64,000 nt of DNA from Hyphomicrobiales bacterium (GTDB taxonomy: Bacteria; Pseudomonadota; Alphaproteobacteria; Rhizobiales; Beijerinckiaceae): contig UBZM01000002.1 of the NCBI GenBank assembly GCA_900470095.1, positions 1 through 64,000 on the forward strand. The letters are read 5' to 3'. The notes under the pieces were generated by a model that worked only from the letters and a program-made list of their open reading frames with translations, did not search any database and had not been told where the DNA came from. Every line of letters begins with the position of its first letter. Position 1 is the first letter of the stretch. This document shows positions 9,142 through 17,926 of the stretch, piece after piece. The translations under genes were made by a program, and so were the position numbers.

Positions 9142-9762
9142 ATGACCGCCGTGAAGCAAATCGAGGCTTCGGCGCGCACCCAGGTCGGCAAGGGGGCCGC
9201 CCGGGCAGTTCGTCGTCAAGGCCAGACTCCTGCCGTGATCTATGGTGCGGGCGAAGCCCCGCAGGCGATCGCGCTCAACGCCAACCAGACCCGCCTGATG
9301 ATCTATGGCGGCCACTTCCTGACCACGATCTTCGAGATCAATGTCGGCGGCAAGAAGACGCGCGTCATTCCGCGTGACTACCAGCTCGACCCGGTCAAGG
9401 ATTTCCCGATTCACGTCGACTTCCTGCGCGTCGCCGCCGGTCAGACCATCAAGGTCATGGTTCCGGTCCACGTCGTCGATCAGGATGCCTGCCCCGGCCT
9501 GAAGTCCGGCGGCACCCTGCAGATCGTCGAGCACAACGTCGAAATCGACGTCGCGCCTGAGAACATCCCCGAGGCCCTCGACGTCTCCGTCGCTGGCCTG
9601 GGCGTTGGCACGTCTGTCCATGTCAACGACATCAAGCTGCCGGCAGGCGTCAGCCTGACCACCCGCGAGAACCTGACGCTGGTCACGATCCTGGCGCCGT
9701 CGGTGATCGAGGATGCTGCTGTCGAGGGCGCAGCCGAAGGCACCGAGGCCGCCAAGGCCTGA
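9142..9762 (+). CDS. rplY: 50S ribosomal protein L25 (Ctc/TL5 type)
   Basis: Binds 5S rRNA in the large ribosomal subunit. The 206-residue form has the N-terminal L25 domain (about 1-90, including KGAARAVRRQGQTPAVIYG) and the extra C-terminal beta domain of the Ctc/TL5 type, unlike the short E. coli protein. The C-terminal 15 residues are Ala/Glu-rich. ATG at 9142 follows the ribosome-binding sequence GAGGA. Pth follows, an order common to many bacteria, but a strong terminator separates them here. Confidence 0.96.
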   Translation: MTAVKQIEASARTQVGKGAARAVRRQGQTPAVIYGAGEAPQAIALNANQTRLMIYGGHFLTTIFEINVGGKKTRVIPRDYQLDPVKDFPIHVDFLRVAAGQTIKVMVPVHVVDQDACPGLKSGGTLQIVEHNVEIDVAPENIPEALDVSVAGLGVGTSVHVNDIKLPAGVSLTTRENLTLVTILAPSVIEDAAVEGAAEGTEAAKA

Positions 9763-9801
9763 GGATGCCGCGCTTCGGCGCTGCCCTCGCGAGACCACTT
9801 G

Positions 9802-9830
9802 GACGGCCGGGTTTCCCGGCCGTCTTGCTT
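9802..9830 (+). terminator. Rho-independent terminator of rplY
   Basis: A perfect 10-bp GC-rich stem, GACGGCCGGG and CCCGGCCGTC, with loop TTT and the trailing bases TTGCTT, starts 39 bases after the rplY stop. It separates rplY from pth, at least in part. Confidence 0.8.
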
Positions 9831-9882
9831 TGGAGGGAGGCGCACGACCGCGAGTCCCTCCCCACTGCCGGAGTGACCTGCC

Positions 9883-10497
9883 ATGCTGATCTTTGCCGGT
9901 CTCGGCAATCCCGGCGCGCGCTATGCCCGCAACCGCCACAATATCGGCTTCATGGCGGTCGAGACCATTGCCCGCACATACCGGGCGTCCCCCTGGCGCT
10001 CGCGCTTTCAGGGCGAGGTTTGCGAGGCAACGATCGGTAGCGAGAAGGTCATCCTGCTCAAACCGCAGACCTACATGAACGAATCCGGCCGCGCGGTCGG
10101 CGAGGCGGCTCGCTTCTTCAAGATCGCCCCCGCCGACGTGATCGCCTTCCATGACGAACTCGACCTCGCCCCGGCCAAGCTGCGCGTGAAGCTTGGAGGC
10201 GGCAATGCCGGCCACAACGGCCTGCGATCGATGACGGCCGCGATCGGCAACGACTATCGCCGCGTCCGCATGGGCATCGGCCATCCCGGCGACAAGGCTC
10301 TCGTCCATGCCTATGTGCTGAATGATTTCGGCAAGGCGGAGCAGCCCTGGGTCGAGGATCTCTGCACAGCCTGCGCCGATTACGCCGCACTGCTCACCGC
10401 GGGCGATGATGCCGGCTTCCAGAACAAGGTGCATCTCTTCATGGACGCGCGCGGCCATGCCGCGGTGAAGCGCCTCGGCGAGAAGGCCGAGGACTGA
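9883..10497 (+). CDS. pth: Peptidyl-tRNA hydrolase
   Basis: Releases tRNA from prematurely dropped peptidyl-tRNA in the cytoplasm. The 204-residue protein has the family start [10 protein letters not shown] (Asn9), the catalytic His19 in NRHNIGF, the motif FHDELDL (active-site Asp) and the loop [12 protein letters not shown]. Compared with the 194-residue E. coli enzyme it has a slightly longer C-terminus. ychF, its usual partner, lies about 900 bases downstream, separated by an exported-protein gene on the opposite strand. Confidence 0.97.
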   Translation: MLIFAGLGNPGARYARNRHNIGFMAVETIARTYRASPWRSRFQGEVCEATIGSEKVILLKPQTYMNESGRAVGEAARFFKIAPADVIAFHDELDLAPAKLRVKLGGGNAGHNGLRSMTAAIGNDYRRVRMGIGHPGDKALVHAYVLNDFGKAEQPWVEDLCTACADYAALLTAGDDAGFQNKVHLFMDARGHAAVKRLGEKAED

Positions 10498-10500
10498 AAG

Positions 10501-10601
10501 GCTGGTTCATCGGACCGGATTTCGTATCTGGGCCGATGAACCAGCGCTTTGTGTTTGCATCGGCTTTCCCGCAAACCGCAGCCCACTTTTGGGGCTGATG
10601 C
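10501..10601. repeat. Composite two-hairpin RIME-like element, copy 1
   Basis: Fills the space between the stops of two convergent genes. Hairpin B (10501-10545) has perfect 13-bp arms GCTGGTTCATCGG and CCGATGAACCAGC. Hairpin A (10557-10601) has outer arms GCATCGGC and GCTGATGC around a CAAAAGTGG core (minus-strand reading). The same two hairpins, in the same order and joined by AAACACA, recur at 39138-39235 in the other orientation. The architecture (about 100 bp, two palindromes) resembles the RIME elements described in Rhizobium. Confidence 0.8.
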
Positions 10602-10602
10602 A

Positions 10603-11208
10603 TCAGAGCGGCAACTGGGCGCCCTGTTTCGCGATCGTGACGCGGCTGGCAAGAAGACCGCCGCCGGCCTGGCGCGTCGCCGTGACCGCGACCTGTGCAC
10701 CCGGCGACAGCTCGGACGCTTCGGCGGGGGCGGCCATGATGATGTTGGCATCAGGCGTGATCGTCACCTTCTGCTCGCCACCGGGATAGGTCAGGACAAG
10801 ATTGGCGCCGTCGACGCGCGAAACCGTCTCGGCCACCGTCGCATTCGTCATGGTGCTGTCGGGCAAGACCCCCCAGGCCCTGTGCCCCTCTCCCGTCCCG
10901 CGCATCGCCTCGGGAAAGATCAGGACCTGGACCGCGAGAAGCGTGCCATCCGCTTGCGGCCGCGCACCGACGCCCACGAAGCTGCCCTTCTTGATGTCGC
11001 TGACGCCCGCCTTGACCACACCGCCAACCGAATAGCCGGGGGCCAGGGCGACCGCGACGTCCTCTCCGCTCGGCGTCTTCACGGTCAGCGCCGCGCCCTC
11101 GAGCTTTTCGACCGTGCCACGCACCCGTGTCGCCGGCGCCTGGGCCTGAACGATACTGCTGGTCAGGACGAGAGCTGCCGCGAAGAGACTGGCAGAGAGA
11201 GCGCGCAT
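10603..11208 (-). CDS. Exported beta-rich protein (DUF5666-like)
   Basis: A 201-residue protein with a clear signal peptide (residues 1-23, ending VQAQA). Two similar beta-rich segments follow (about 26-95 and 120-190), each with the pattern of a value (VKTPSGEDVAVAL; LTYPGGEQKVTI) followed by G-x-x-V-x-V, as in DUF5666-type small barrels. The protein should be periplasmic. The ATG at 11208 is chosen for the signal peptide; the frame stays open much further upstream through ychF antisense sequence, which is not coding. The function is unknown. It interrupts the usual pth-ychF pairing. Confidence 0.75.
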   Translation of the reverse strand: MRALSASLFAAALVLTSSIVQAQAPATRVRGTVEKLEGAALTVKTPSGEDVAVALAPGYSVGGVVKAGVSDIKKGSFVGVGARPQADGTLLAVQVLIFPEAMRGTGEGHRAWGVLPDSTMTNATVAETVSRVDGANLVLTYPGGEQKVTITPDANIIMAAPAEASELSPGAQVAVTATRQAGGGLLASRVTIAKQGAQLPL

Positions 11209-11421
11209 GGAAGAGCTCCGTCGAATGGACCGGCACAGACAGAGGGCCGTCTCGCGAAGTCCTGCGCTCCCGCGCAGCGCCTCGCCATGCACGTTCGCGT
11301 GAGCCGTCCCTGGCCCCTGCCATCTTGTCTTTTGCCGCCCGGACCCCAATAAGGCCCTGGACATTCCAATCATCATCTCGCGACCGCCCCTTTGCGGCGG
11401 CGACGCAACGGACCAGCCATC

Positions 11422-12519
11422 ATGGGTTTCAAATGCGGTATCGTCGGCCTGCCGAATGTCGGCAAGTCGACCCTGTTCAACGCTCTGACGCAGACCGCTG
11501 CGGCACAGGCGGCGAACTATCCCTTCTGCACGATCGAGCCGAATGTCGGCGACGTCGCGGTCCCCGATGACCGGCTGGAGAAACTTGCCGCGATTGCCGG
11601 TTCGAAGGAGATCATCCCGACGCGCCTGACCTTCGTCGATATCGCCGGGCTCGTGCGCGGAGCCTCGAAGGGCGAAGGCCTCGGCAACCAGTTCCTCGCC
11701 AATATCCGCGAATGCGACGCCATCGCCCATGTCGTACGCTGCTTCGAGGATGGCGACATCACCCATGTCGAGGGCAAGATCTCGCCGATCGACGATATCG
11801 AGACCATCGAGACCGAGCTGATGCTCGCCGATCTCGAGAGCCTCGAGAAGCGCGTGCAGCCGCTGGAGAAAAAGGCGAAGTCGGGCGACAAGGAGGCCAA
11901 GGAGCTGGCCGACCTGATGAATCGCTGCCTCGTCCTGCTTCGCGACGGCAAGCCGGCGCGCCTGGTTCAGGTCGCCGCCGAGGAACGCAAGGCCTTCGAG
12001 ATGCTCGGCCTGCTTTCGTCCAAGCCGGTGCTCTATGTTTGCAATGTCGAAGAAGCCAGCGCCGACAAGGGCAATGGCTTCTCCGAAAAGGTGAAGGCCC
12101 GCGCCGCCGAGGAAGGTGCAGTCGCCGTCGTCGTCTCGGCCAAGATCGAGAGCGAGATCGCCGTCCTGCCGGCAGAGGAGCAGAAGGACTATCTCGACGC
12201 TGTCGGCCTTGCCGAACCGGGCCTCAACCGCGTCATTCGCGCCGGTTATGCGCTCCTGAACCTCGTTACCTATTTCACCGTCGGCCCGAAGGAAGCCCGC
12301 GCCTGGACGATCGAGAACGGCACCAAGGGCCCCGCCGCCGCCGGCGTGATCCACACCGATTTCGAGAAGGGCTATATCAGGGCCGAAACCATCGCTTATG
12401 ACGACTATATCGCCCACAAGGGCGAGAGCGGTGCGCGCGAAGCCGGCAAGTTCCGGCTCGAAGGCAAGGAATATGTCGTCGCCGATGGCGACGTGCTGCA
12501 TTTCCGCTTCGCCAACTGA
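11422..12519 (+). CDS. ychF: Redox-regulated ATPase YchF
   Basis: Obg-like P-loop ATPase that binds ribosomes and is linked to oxidative-stress control. The 365 residues match the family length. The N-terminus has the P-loop GLPNVGKST, then the DIAGLV G3 motif and a coiled-coil insertion (about 130-160). It ends with a TGS domain containing FFTVGPKEARAW-like and VIHTDFEKGYIRAE patterns. ATG at 11422 gives the canonical N-terminus GFKCGIVGLPN. The MaoC-type gene follows after 19 bases. Confidence 0.97.
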   Translation: MGFKCGIVGLPNVGKSTLFNALTQTAAAQAANYPFCTIEPNVGDVAVPDDRLEKLAAIAGSKEIIPTRLTFVDIAGLVRGASKGEGLGNQFLANIRECDAIAHVVRCFEDGDITHVEGKISPIDDIETIETELMLADLESLEKRVQPLEKKAKSGDKEAKELADLMNRCLVLLRDGKPARLVQVAAEERKAFEMLGLLSSKPVLYVCNVEEASADKGNGFSEKVKARAAEEGAVAVVVSAKIESEIAVLPAEEQKDYLDAVGLAEPGLNRVIRAGYALLNLVTYFTVGPKEARAWTIENGTKGPAAAGVIHTDFEKGYIRAETIAYDDYIAHKGESGAREAGKFRLEGKEYVVADGDVLHFRFAN

Positions 12520-12538
12520 GCCGAACCGCGAGCGACCG

Positions 12539-13549
12539 ATGCGCTATTTCGAGGATTTCGTCGTCGGAGAGGTGAAGCAGAGCGGCCGGGTCGCCGTCTC
12601 GCAGGACGACATCATCGCCTATGCCTCGCGCTACGACGCGCAGGATTTCCACACCGATCCGGCGGCCGCGAAGCAGAGCTTCGTCGGCCAGCTCATCGCG
12701 TCCGGCTGGCATAGCTGCTCGCTGCTGATGCGGCTGCTCGCCGAGGACTTCGTCCTGGACGCCGCCTCGATGGGCGCACCTGGCATCGAAGAGGTCAAAT
12801 GGCTCCGGCCGGTGCTGCCGGGTGATGCCCTCAGCGCACGCCGCAGCGTGGTTGAAACCAAGGAATCACGCTCACGCCCCGAAATGGGCCTGGTGAAGTT
12901 TCGATTCGAGCTCCTGAACCAGCGCAACGAGCCGGTTCTCGAGCAGACCAACTGGATCATGTTCGGTCGCAAGGGCTCCGGCTTCGCCCTGCCCAAGGGC
13001 GACTGGCTGGCGCACCCGCCCCGCTATGTGCTGCCGGTCGCGCTGAGCCCGCTCGAGATTCCGGCTGGCGAGACGCAGCCGGCCCGCTTCTTCGAGGAGA
13101 TCGAAATCGGCGAGAGCCACGAGCTCGGCAGTTTCGTCTTCACACCTGAGGAAATCGTCGCCTTCGCCCGCGCCTTCGATCCGCAGCCCTTCCACATGGA
13201 CGATGCTGCGGCACGCAGCAGCTCTTTCGGGCGCCTCGCGGCTTCGGGCTGGCATACGGCCTCGGTCTGGATGGCGACGATGGTCGCTCACCGCAAACGC
13301 CAGCTCGCCGCCACGCCCGGAAAGGCGCCACGTCTTGGCCCCTCCCCTGGCTTCAAGAATCTGCGTTGGTCCAAACCGGTCTTTGTCGGCGACAGGATCA
13401 CCTATAGCTCGACCGTCATTCAAACCCGCGCCAGCGCCAGCCGCCCGCAATGGGGCCTGTTCTTCCATCGTAATGCCGGTGTGAACCAGCATGGCGAGGA
13501 GGTCTTCAGCTTCGAAGGCTGCGTCTTCATCGAGCGCAGACCGGCCTGA
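12539..13549 (+). CDS. Tandem MaoC-domain (hot-dog) hydratase
   Basis: A 336-residue protein made of two MaoC-like hot-dog domains (about 1-145 and 182-330). Each keeps the Asp-x4-His hydratase pair: Asp33/His38 in RYDAQDFH and Asp214/His219 in AFDPQPFH. Members hydrate 2-enoyl-CoA thioesters. In double-hot-dog enzymes usually only one half is catalytic, so two intact sites in one chain are noteworthy. I recall related genomes encoding these as two adjacent genes, which would make this a fusion. It begins 19 bases after ychF. The natural acyl-CoA is not known. Confidence 0.85.
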   Translation: MRYFEDFVVGEVKQSGRVAVSQDDIIAYASRYDAQDFHTDPAAAKQSFVGQLIASGWHSCSLLMRLLAEDFVLDAASMGAPGIEEVKWLRPVLPGDALSARRSVVETKESRSRPEMGLVKFRFELLNQRNEPVLEQTNWIMFGRKGSGFALPKGDWLAHPPRYVLPVALSPLEIPAGETQPARFFEEIEIGESHELGSFVFTPEEIVAFARAFDPQPFHMDDAAARSSSFGRLAASGWHTASVWMATMVAHRKRQLAATPGKAPRLGPSPGFKNLRWSKPVFVGDRITYSSTVIQTRASASRPQWGLFFHRNAGVNQHGEEVFSFEGCVFIERRPA

Positions 13550-13636
13550 TCTGCCGGGTAATCTGAAAGGTCTCAGGCGCCGTCGCCGCGGCAAGCCCGA
13601 CCATGGCCCGGCGCGCTTCGAAGCGCGCCGGGGTTC

Positions 13637-14281
13637 TCACCCCACCTTGCCATAGCCCGAGAACTTCGCGGAAACGCGCTCCATCTCGGCCTCGCCAAGT
13701 ATGACCGGCTCCAAGCCGGAGGCGAGCAGGTCGAGATACTGCCCCGCGAGATTCTCGACCTCGGCGACGATCGTGTGCGCTCCCGCCAGCGTCTGTCCAA
13801 GCGCGATGACACCGTGATTGGCGAGCAGCACCGCCTTGCGCCCCTCCAGTGCCGTCACGGCGCTCTTGGCAAGCTCAGGGGTGCCGAAGGTCGCGTATTC
13901 CGCGCAACGCACATCCGAGCCTCCGCAAAGCGCGATCATGTAGTGGAAGGCCGGAATGCCGCGTCTTGCCGACGACAGAGCGGTGGCGCGCGGCGAATGC
14001 GTGTGCACGATCGCCTGGGCATCCGGCCGAGCCTGGTAGATCTCAACATGGAACGGCCATTCCGACGAGGGCTTGCGCGCGCCACTCAGGACAGTGCCGT
14101 CCAGCGAGAGATGGATCAGATCCTCCGGCTTGGTCTGGGCATAGGGCAGGCCGGACGGGGTGATCAGCAATCCGCCTTCGAAGCGGGCCGAGACATTCCC
14201 CGATTTCGAAGGGCAGAACCCAGCCTTGTCGATCGCCTGGGCGACCGCGACGATCTCTGCGCGAAGCGCCATTTCACTCAT
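13637..14281 (-). CDS. Class II aldolase, probable 5-methylthioribulose-1-phosphate aldolase
   Basis: A 214-residue zinc aldolase of the fuculose-phosphate aldolase/adducin fold. Metal ligands His93, His95 and His156 (VHTHS and ANHG) and the catalytic Glu74 (SSEW) are present, with the phosphate-binding motifs SGNVSAR and TPSG. It overlaps mtnA by 4 bases (ATGA) and follows mtnP and apt. In the DHAP shunt of Rhodospirillum rubrum and pathogenic E. coli such an aldolase (Ald2) splits methylthioribulose-1-phosphate into DHAP and methylthioacetaldehyde. The same fold also includes MtnB dehydratase, but none of mtnC, mtnD or mtnK is in the window. The aldolase role is an inference from context. 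Confidence 0.82.
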   Translation of the reverse strand: MSEMALRAEIVAVAQAIDKAGFCPSKSGNVSARFEGGLLITPSGLPYAQTKPEDLIHLSLDGTVLSGARKPSSEWPFHVEIYQARPDAQAIVHTHSPRATALSSARRGIPAFHYMIALCGGSDVRCAEYATFGTPELAKSAVTALEGRKAVLLANHGVIALGQTLAGAHTIVAEVENLAGQYLDLLASGLEPVILGEAEMERVSAKFSGYGKVG

Positions 14282-15387
14282 GTCGCAGCTCCGCGCGCCA
14301 GATCCGGAAAGAGACGAGCAAGCCCTTCGGAACTCGCCGTGGCAACGCCACGTTCCGTGATGAGGCCGGTGACGAGCCGCGCCGGGGTGACGTCGAAGGC
14401 GGGATTGGCGGCGGGGCTGCCGGGCGCCACCACCCGGAACTGGCCGACTTCGCCATCCTCTCCCAGGCCCGCGAGATGGGTAACCTCGCGTGCCGAACGC
14501 TCCTCGATCGGGATCTCGCCGAGCCCATCCGACAGCCGCCAGTCGATCGTCGGGGACGGCAAGGCGACATAGAAGGGCACGCCGTTGTCATGCGCGGCCA
14601 GCGCCTTGAGATAGGTGCCGATCTTGTTTGCGACATCGCCCGTCGCGGTGGTCCGGTCGGTGCCGACGATGACCATGTCGACCTGCCCGCGCTGCATCAG
14701 ATGCCCGCCGGCATTGTCGCTGACCACCGTATGCGGCACGCCATGGGCGCCGAGCTCGTAAGCCGTCAGCGCCGCCCCCTGATTGCGCGGCCGCGTCTCG
14801 TCGACCCAGACATGGACGGGCAGGCCGGCATCATGCGCCAGATAGATTGGCGCCAGCGCAGTGCCCCAATCAACCGTGGCAAGCCAGCCGGCATTGCAAT
14901 GGGTCAGGATATTGAAGCGCTCACCCGGAGCCTTGCCCACCGCAAGGCCGCGGATCACGCCAAGCCCGTGCTCGCCGATCGCGCGGCACAGCGCGACATC
15001 CTCGTCGCAGATCGCAGCGGCCTCGTCATAGGCAGCTGCCATGCGCGAAGCTGGATCGAGGCCTGCCAGTCTGCTGCTCACCCGTTCCAGCGCCCAGTGC
15101 AGGTTTACCGCCGTCGGACGGGTCGCGCCAAGCAAGGCGACAGCCGCCTCCAGCGCCTGGCCGGACGGGTCTGCGCGCATGGCCAGGGCGACGCCATAGG
15201 CGGCTGTCGCGCCGATCAGCGGTGCTCCGCGCACCACCATGCTGCGGATCGCCTCGGCGGCCTGCTCGGCGCTGCCGAGCGCGACAGTCTCGAAACGAAA
15301 GGGCAGCTTGGTCTGGTCGATCACGCTGACGCGCCAGCCATCCTGTGCAAGCCAGATCGTCCGATAGGCCTTGCCGCCGATCTTCAT
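14278..15387 (-). CDS. mtnA: S-methyl-5-thioribose-1-phosphate isomerase
   Basis: Isomerises methylthioribose-1-phosphate to methylthioribulose-1-phosphate. The 369 residues carry the family motifs RGAPLIG (about 53-59), the catalytic Cys164 in THCNAG and the catalytic Asp244 in [22 protein letters not shown] at 15387 lies 4 bases after the apt stop and gives the normal N-terminus; the open frame continues upstream only through apt antisense sequence. It overlaps the aldolase start by 4 bases, indicating tight coupling of the two steps. By relatedness it could also act on the 5-deoxyribose analogue. Confidence 0.95.
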   Translation of the reverse strand: MKIGGKAYRTIWLAQDGWRVSVIDQTKLPFRFETVALGSAEQAAEAIRSMVVRGAPLIGATAAYGVALAMRADPSGQALEAAVALLGATRPTAVNLHWALERVSSRLAGLDPASRMAAAYDEAAAICDEDVALCRAIGEHGLGVIRGLAVGKAPGERFNILTHCNAGWLATVDWGTALAPIYLAHDAGLPVHVWVDETRPRNQGAALTAYELGAHGVPHTVVSDNAGGHLMQRGQVDMVIVGTDRTTATGDVANKIGTYLKALAAHDNGVPFYVALPSPTIDWRLSDGLGEIPIEERSAREVTHLAGLGEDGEVGQFRVVAPGSPAANPAFDVTPARLVTGLITERGVATASSEGLARLFPDLARGAAT

Positions 15388-15391
15388 GAGC

Positions 15392-15937
15392 TCAATGTCC
15401 GCTGAAGGAGACGAGCGTACGCACGGGAACGCCGAGGCGACGGACCCGGTCCGCTCCACCGAGATCCGGCAGATCGATGATGAAGCAGGCCGCCACAACC
15501 TCGGCGCCAAGCGAGGACAGCAGGTTGACCGCCCCTTCCGCAGTGCCGCCGGTCGCAATCAGGTCGTCGACCAAAAGGACGCGCTCGCCCCGCGAGACCG
15601 AGTCCTTGTGGACCTCGATCTCGTCCGTGCCGTATTCTAGGGAGTAGGTGATGCTGACCGTCTCATGCGGCAGCTTGCCCTTCTTGCGCACTGGGATGAA
15701 GCCGGCCGAGAGCTGATGGGCCACCGCCCCGCCGAGGATGAAGCCGCGTGCCTCGATGCCGGCGATCTTGGCGATCTTCAGCCCGGCGAAAGGCTGGACG
15801 AGCTCGTCGACCGCACGTCGGAAGGCCCGGGCATCGCCGAGCAGGGTGGTGATGTCCCGGAAGATGATGCCCGGCTTCGGGTGATCCGGAATGGAGCGGA
15901 TCGCGTTCTTCAGGTCGAGGAGGGTATCACGGTCCAT
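15392..15937 (-). CDS. apt: Adenine phosphoribosyltransferase
   Basis: Condenses adenine with PRPP to AMP. The 181-residue protein has the start [23 protein letters not shown] and the PRPP-binding loop [14 protein letters not shown]. It sits between mtnP, which releases adenine from methylthioadenosine, and mtnA, which takes the sugar phosphate. The operon thus disposes of both MtnP products. The gap to mtnA is 4 bases; mtnP lies 96 bases upstream. Confidence 0.97.
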   Translation of the reverse strand: MDRDTLLDLKNAIRSIPDHPKPGIIFRDITTLLGDARAFRRAVDELVQPFAGLKIAKIAGIEARGFILGGAVAHQLSAGFIPVRKKGKLPHETVSITYSLEYGTDEIEVHKDSVSRGERVLLVDDLIATGGTAEGAVNLLSSLGAEVVAACFIIDLPDLGGADRVRRLGVPVRTLVSFSGH

Positions 15938-16033
15938 ACGGAAACAGCTCGCTGTGGCGACGCGCTCTCTTAGCGCCGCGGCCGCGCGAAGGGAACCGCC
16001 AGTCCAGGCCGCCCCCCCGATCTCAGGCTGCCG

Positions 16034-16903
16034 TCAGAGGACCCTGCCCGCAACCGCGTCGAGCTTTGCCACCAGGCTCGGGTCGCGGAACTCGCGCGCC
16101 GTGATGATGGCGCTGTCCAGTGCGTGATGGGAACCGCCCGGACATGGCTCGCGCTCGGCAGGGAAATCCGCGGCGAGGCGTGCAACCAGCCGGCGCGCTT
16201 TCTCGGCGTTGTCCTTCAGCACGGCGACGACAGAAGCGACATCCACCGAGGACTGCTCGGGATGCCAGCAGTCGAAATCCGTCACCATTGCGACGGTCGC
16301 ATAGGTGATCTCGGCCTCGCGGGCGAGCTTGGCCTCAGGCATCGCGGTCATGCCGATCAGGTCGTAGCCGAGCGCCTTATAGGTCAGCGACTCCGCATAG
16401 GTCGAGAATTGCGGGCCTTCCATGGTGACCAGAGTACCGCCGCGCACGAAGGGCAGGTCCTCGGCCGTAGCGGCATCGGCGAGCCGTGCCTGCAGCACCG
16501 GACCGACCGGGCGCGCCATCGGGACATGAGCAACGCAGCCCTTGCCGAAGAAGGAGCTGGCGCGTCGCACAGTGCGGTCGATGAACTGGTCGACCAGCAC
16601 GAACAGGCCGGGATAGAGCTCGGATTTATAGGACCCGCAGGCTGAGAGCGAGACGAGATCGGTGACGCCCGCGCGCTTCATCACATCGATATTGGCGCGG
16701 TAATTGATCTCGGAGGGCGGCAAGACGTGACCACGACCATGGCGCGGCAGGAAGACGATCTTGGTTTGGCCGATGCGGCCGATGCGCAGGATGTCCGAGG
16801 GTTCGCCCCAGGGACTCGTGACACGCTCTTCGCGCAGATCGGTCAGGCCCGGCAGGTCGTAGATGCCCGACCCACCGATGATTCCGAGCACAGCTTTGCT
16901 CAT
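16034..16903 (-). CDS. mtnP: S-methyl-5'-thioadenosine phosphorylase
   Basis: Phosphorolyses methylthioadenosine (and typically 5'-deoxyadenosine) to adenine and methylthioribose-1-phosphate. The 289-residue length and signatures fit: IGGSGIYDL at the N-terminus, FLPRHGRGH, LVTMEGPQFSTYAES, and GMTAMPEAKLAREAE with the purine-binding Asp region VTDFDCWH. It is the first gene of the mtnP-apt-mtnA-aldolase unit on the minus strand. The petC terminator sits just upstream and isolates it from the bc1 operon. Confidence 0.96.
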   Translation of the reverse strand: MSKAVLGIIGGSGIYDLPGLTDLREERVTSPWGEPSDILRIGRIGQTKIVFLPRHGRGHVLPPSEINYRANIDVMKRAGVTDLVSLSACGSYKSELYPGLFVLVDQFIDRTVRRASSFFGKGCVAHVPMARPVGPVLQARLADAATAEDLPFVRGGTLVTMEGPQFSTYAESLTYKALGYDLIGMTAMPEAKLAREAEITYATVAMVTDFDCWHPEQSSVDVASVVAVLKDNAEKARRLVARLAADFPAEREPCPGGSHHALDSAIITAREFRDPSLVAKLDAVAGRVL

Positions 16904-16997
16904 GATCGTTTCCTTTCAGTTTGGCCGGACAGGAGCAGGCTTCTGTGACGGCCGTACAAAGGCGCTGCGCAGCCGCAGCCGCGCAAGGCCAAACGAA

Positions 16998-17021
16998 AAA
17001 GGCCCCGTTTCCGGGGCCTTT
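16998..17021 (-). terminator. Rho-independent terminator of the petABC operon
   Basis: On the minus strand AAAGGCCCCG pairs with CGGGGCCTTT over 10 bp around the loop GAAA and is followed by a T-rich stretch (TTCGTTT). It lies 18 bases after the cytochrome c1 stop and ends the bc1 operon before mtnP. Confidence 0.85.
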
Positions 17022-17038
17022 CCCATTCCTGGTAGAGG

Positions 17039-17920
17039 TCAGTGCGCGGTTGAGCCATCCGGCATGCGCGACCAGACCTTCTTCTTGGTGTAGTAGAGCA
17101 GACCGCCGAAGAAGATGAGGAACAGCATGACCTGCATGCCGATGCGCTTGCGCGCCTCGAGATGCGGCTCAGCCATCCAGACCATGAAGGCCGCGACGTC
17201 CTTGCCATACTGCGCCACGGTCTCCGGAACCGGCGACTTGCCGTCCGGTCCCTTCGGATACTCGACCTGCCCGTCCTGGAGCGGCTGCGGCATCGCGATG
17301 AGGTGGCCCGGCATATAGGTGTTGTAGTTCTGGCCCGGCAGCAGCGGCGGGAAGCCCTGCGGCGGTTCCTTGTACCCGGCCAACAGCGCCGCGATATAGT
17401 CCGGCCCTTGCTCCTGATACTGGGAGAAGATGTCGATGATGAACTGCGGGAACCCGCGCTCATAGGTGCGCGCCTTGGCCAGGACCGAGAGGTCCGGCGG
17501 GTAGGCCCCGCCATTGGCGGCCCGCGCCGCCTGCTCGTTCGGGAACGGCGACGGGAAACGGTCGGCAGGGCGGCCGGGACGATCGAACATCTCGCCCTGA
17601 TCGTTCGGGCCGTCCTTGATCTGATAGGTCGCGGCCAGCGCGGTGACTTGCCCGGGGGTGAACTCCGGACCACCGGGCTGCGACAGCGTCCGCATCGGGA
17701 TCAGGCTCATCGCGTGGCAGCTGGCGCAAACCTCCTTGACGACCTTGAAGCCGCGCTGGAGCTGGGCACGGTCGAACTTGCCGACCGGACCCGAGAATGA
17801 CCAGCTCTGCTGCGGCGGGATCACACGGTCGCCGGCGGCCTGGGCCGTCAGCGCATTGGCAGTGAGGGCAAGGCCGAAGCTGAGCCCCGCCAGGGCAAGG
17901 CGAAACGGGGTGGTGCTCAT
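17039..17920 (-). CDS. petC: Cytochrome c1 of the bc1 complex
   Basis: Haem-c subunit of ubiquinol:cytochrome c oxidoreductase, facing the periplasm. A signal peptide spans residues 1-29. The haem attachment site is Cys65-Ala-Ser-Cys68-His69, and the axial Met is in YNTYMPGHLIAMPQ. One C-terminal membrane anchor lies at about 262-280 (MQVMLFLIFFGGLLYY). It is a separate gene, unlike the fused cytochrome b/c1 gene (fbcH) of Bradyrhizobium. It starts 6 bases after the petB stop. Confidence 0.95.
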   Translation of the reverse strand: MSTTPFRLALAGLSFGLALTANALTAQAAGDRVIPPQQSWSFSGPVGKFDRAQLQRGFKVVKEVCASCHAMSLIPMRTLSQPGGPEFTPGQVTALAATYQIKDGPNDQGEMFDRPGRPADRFPSPFPNEQAARAANGGAYPPDLSVLAKARTYERGFPQFIIDIFSQYQEQGPDYIAALLAGYKEPPQGFPPLLPGQNYNTYMPGHLIAMPQPLQDGQVEYPKGPDGKSPVPETVAQYGKDVAAFMVWMAEPHLEARKRIGMQVMLFLIFFGGLLYYTKKKVWSRMPDGSTAH

Positions 17921-17926
17921 CTTTCG

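Noticed and set aside
10549..11352. Frames beginning MCLHRLSRKPQPTF (and a similar one at 39184 on the minus strand)
   Set aside because: Both are translations of the RIME-like repeat running into antisense sequence, which explains their similar starts.
11209..12501. Upstream extension of the exported-protein frame
   Set aside because: The extension reads ychF antisense. A signal peptide starts at 11208.
13637..14281. Calling the class II aldolase MtnB dehydratase
   Set aside because: Same fold, but no mtnC, mtnD or mtnK is present and the arrangement matches the DHAP shunt. Left open as an alternative.
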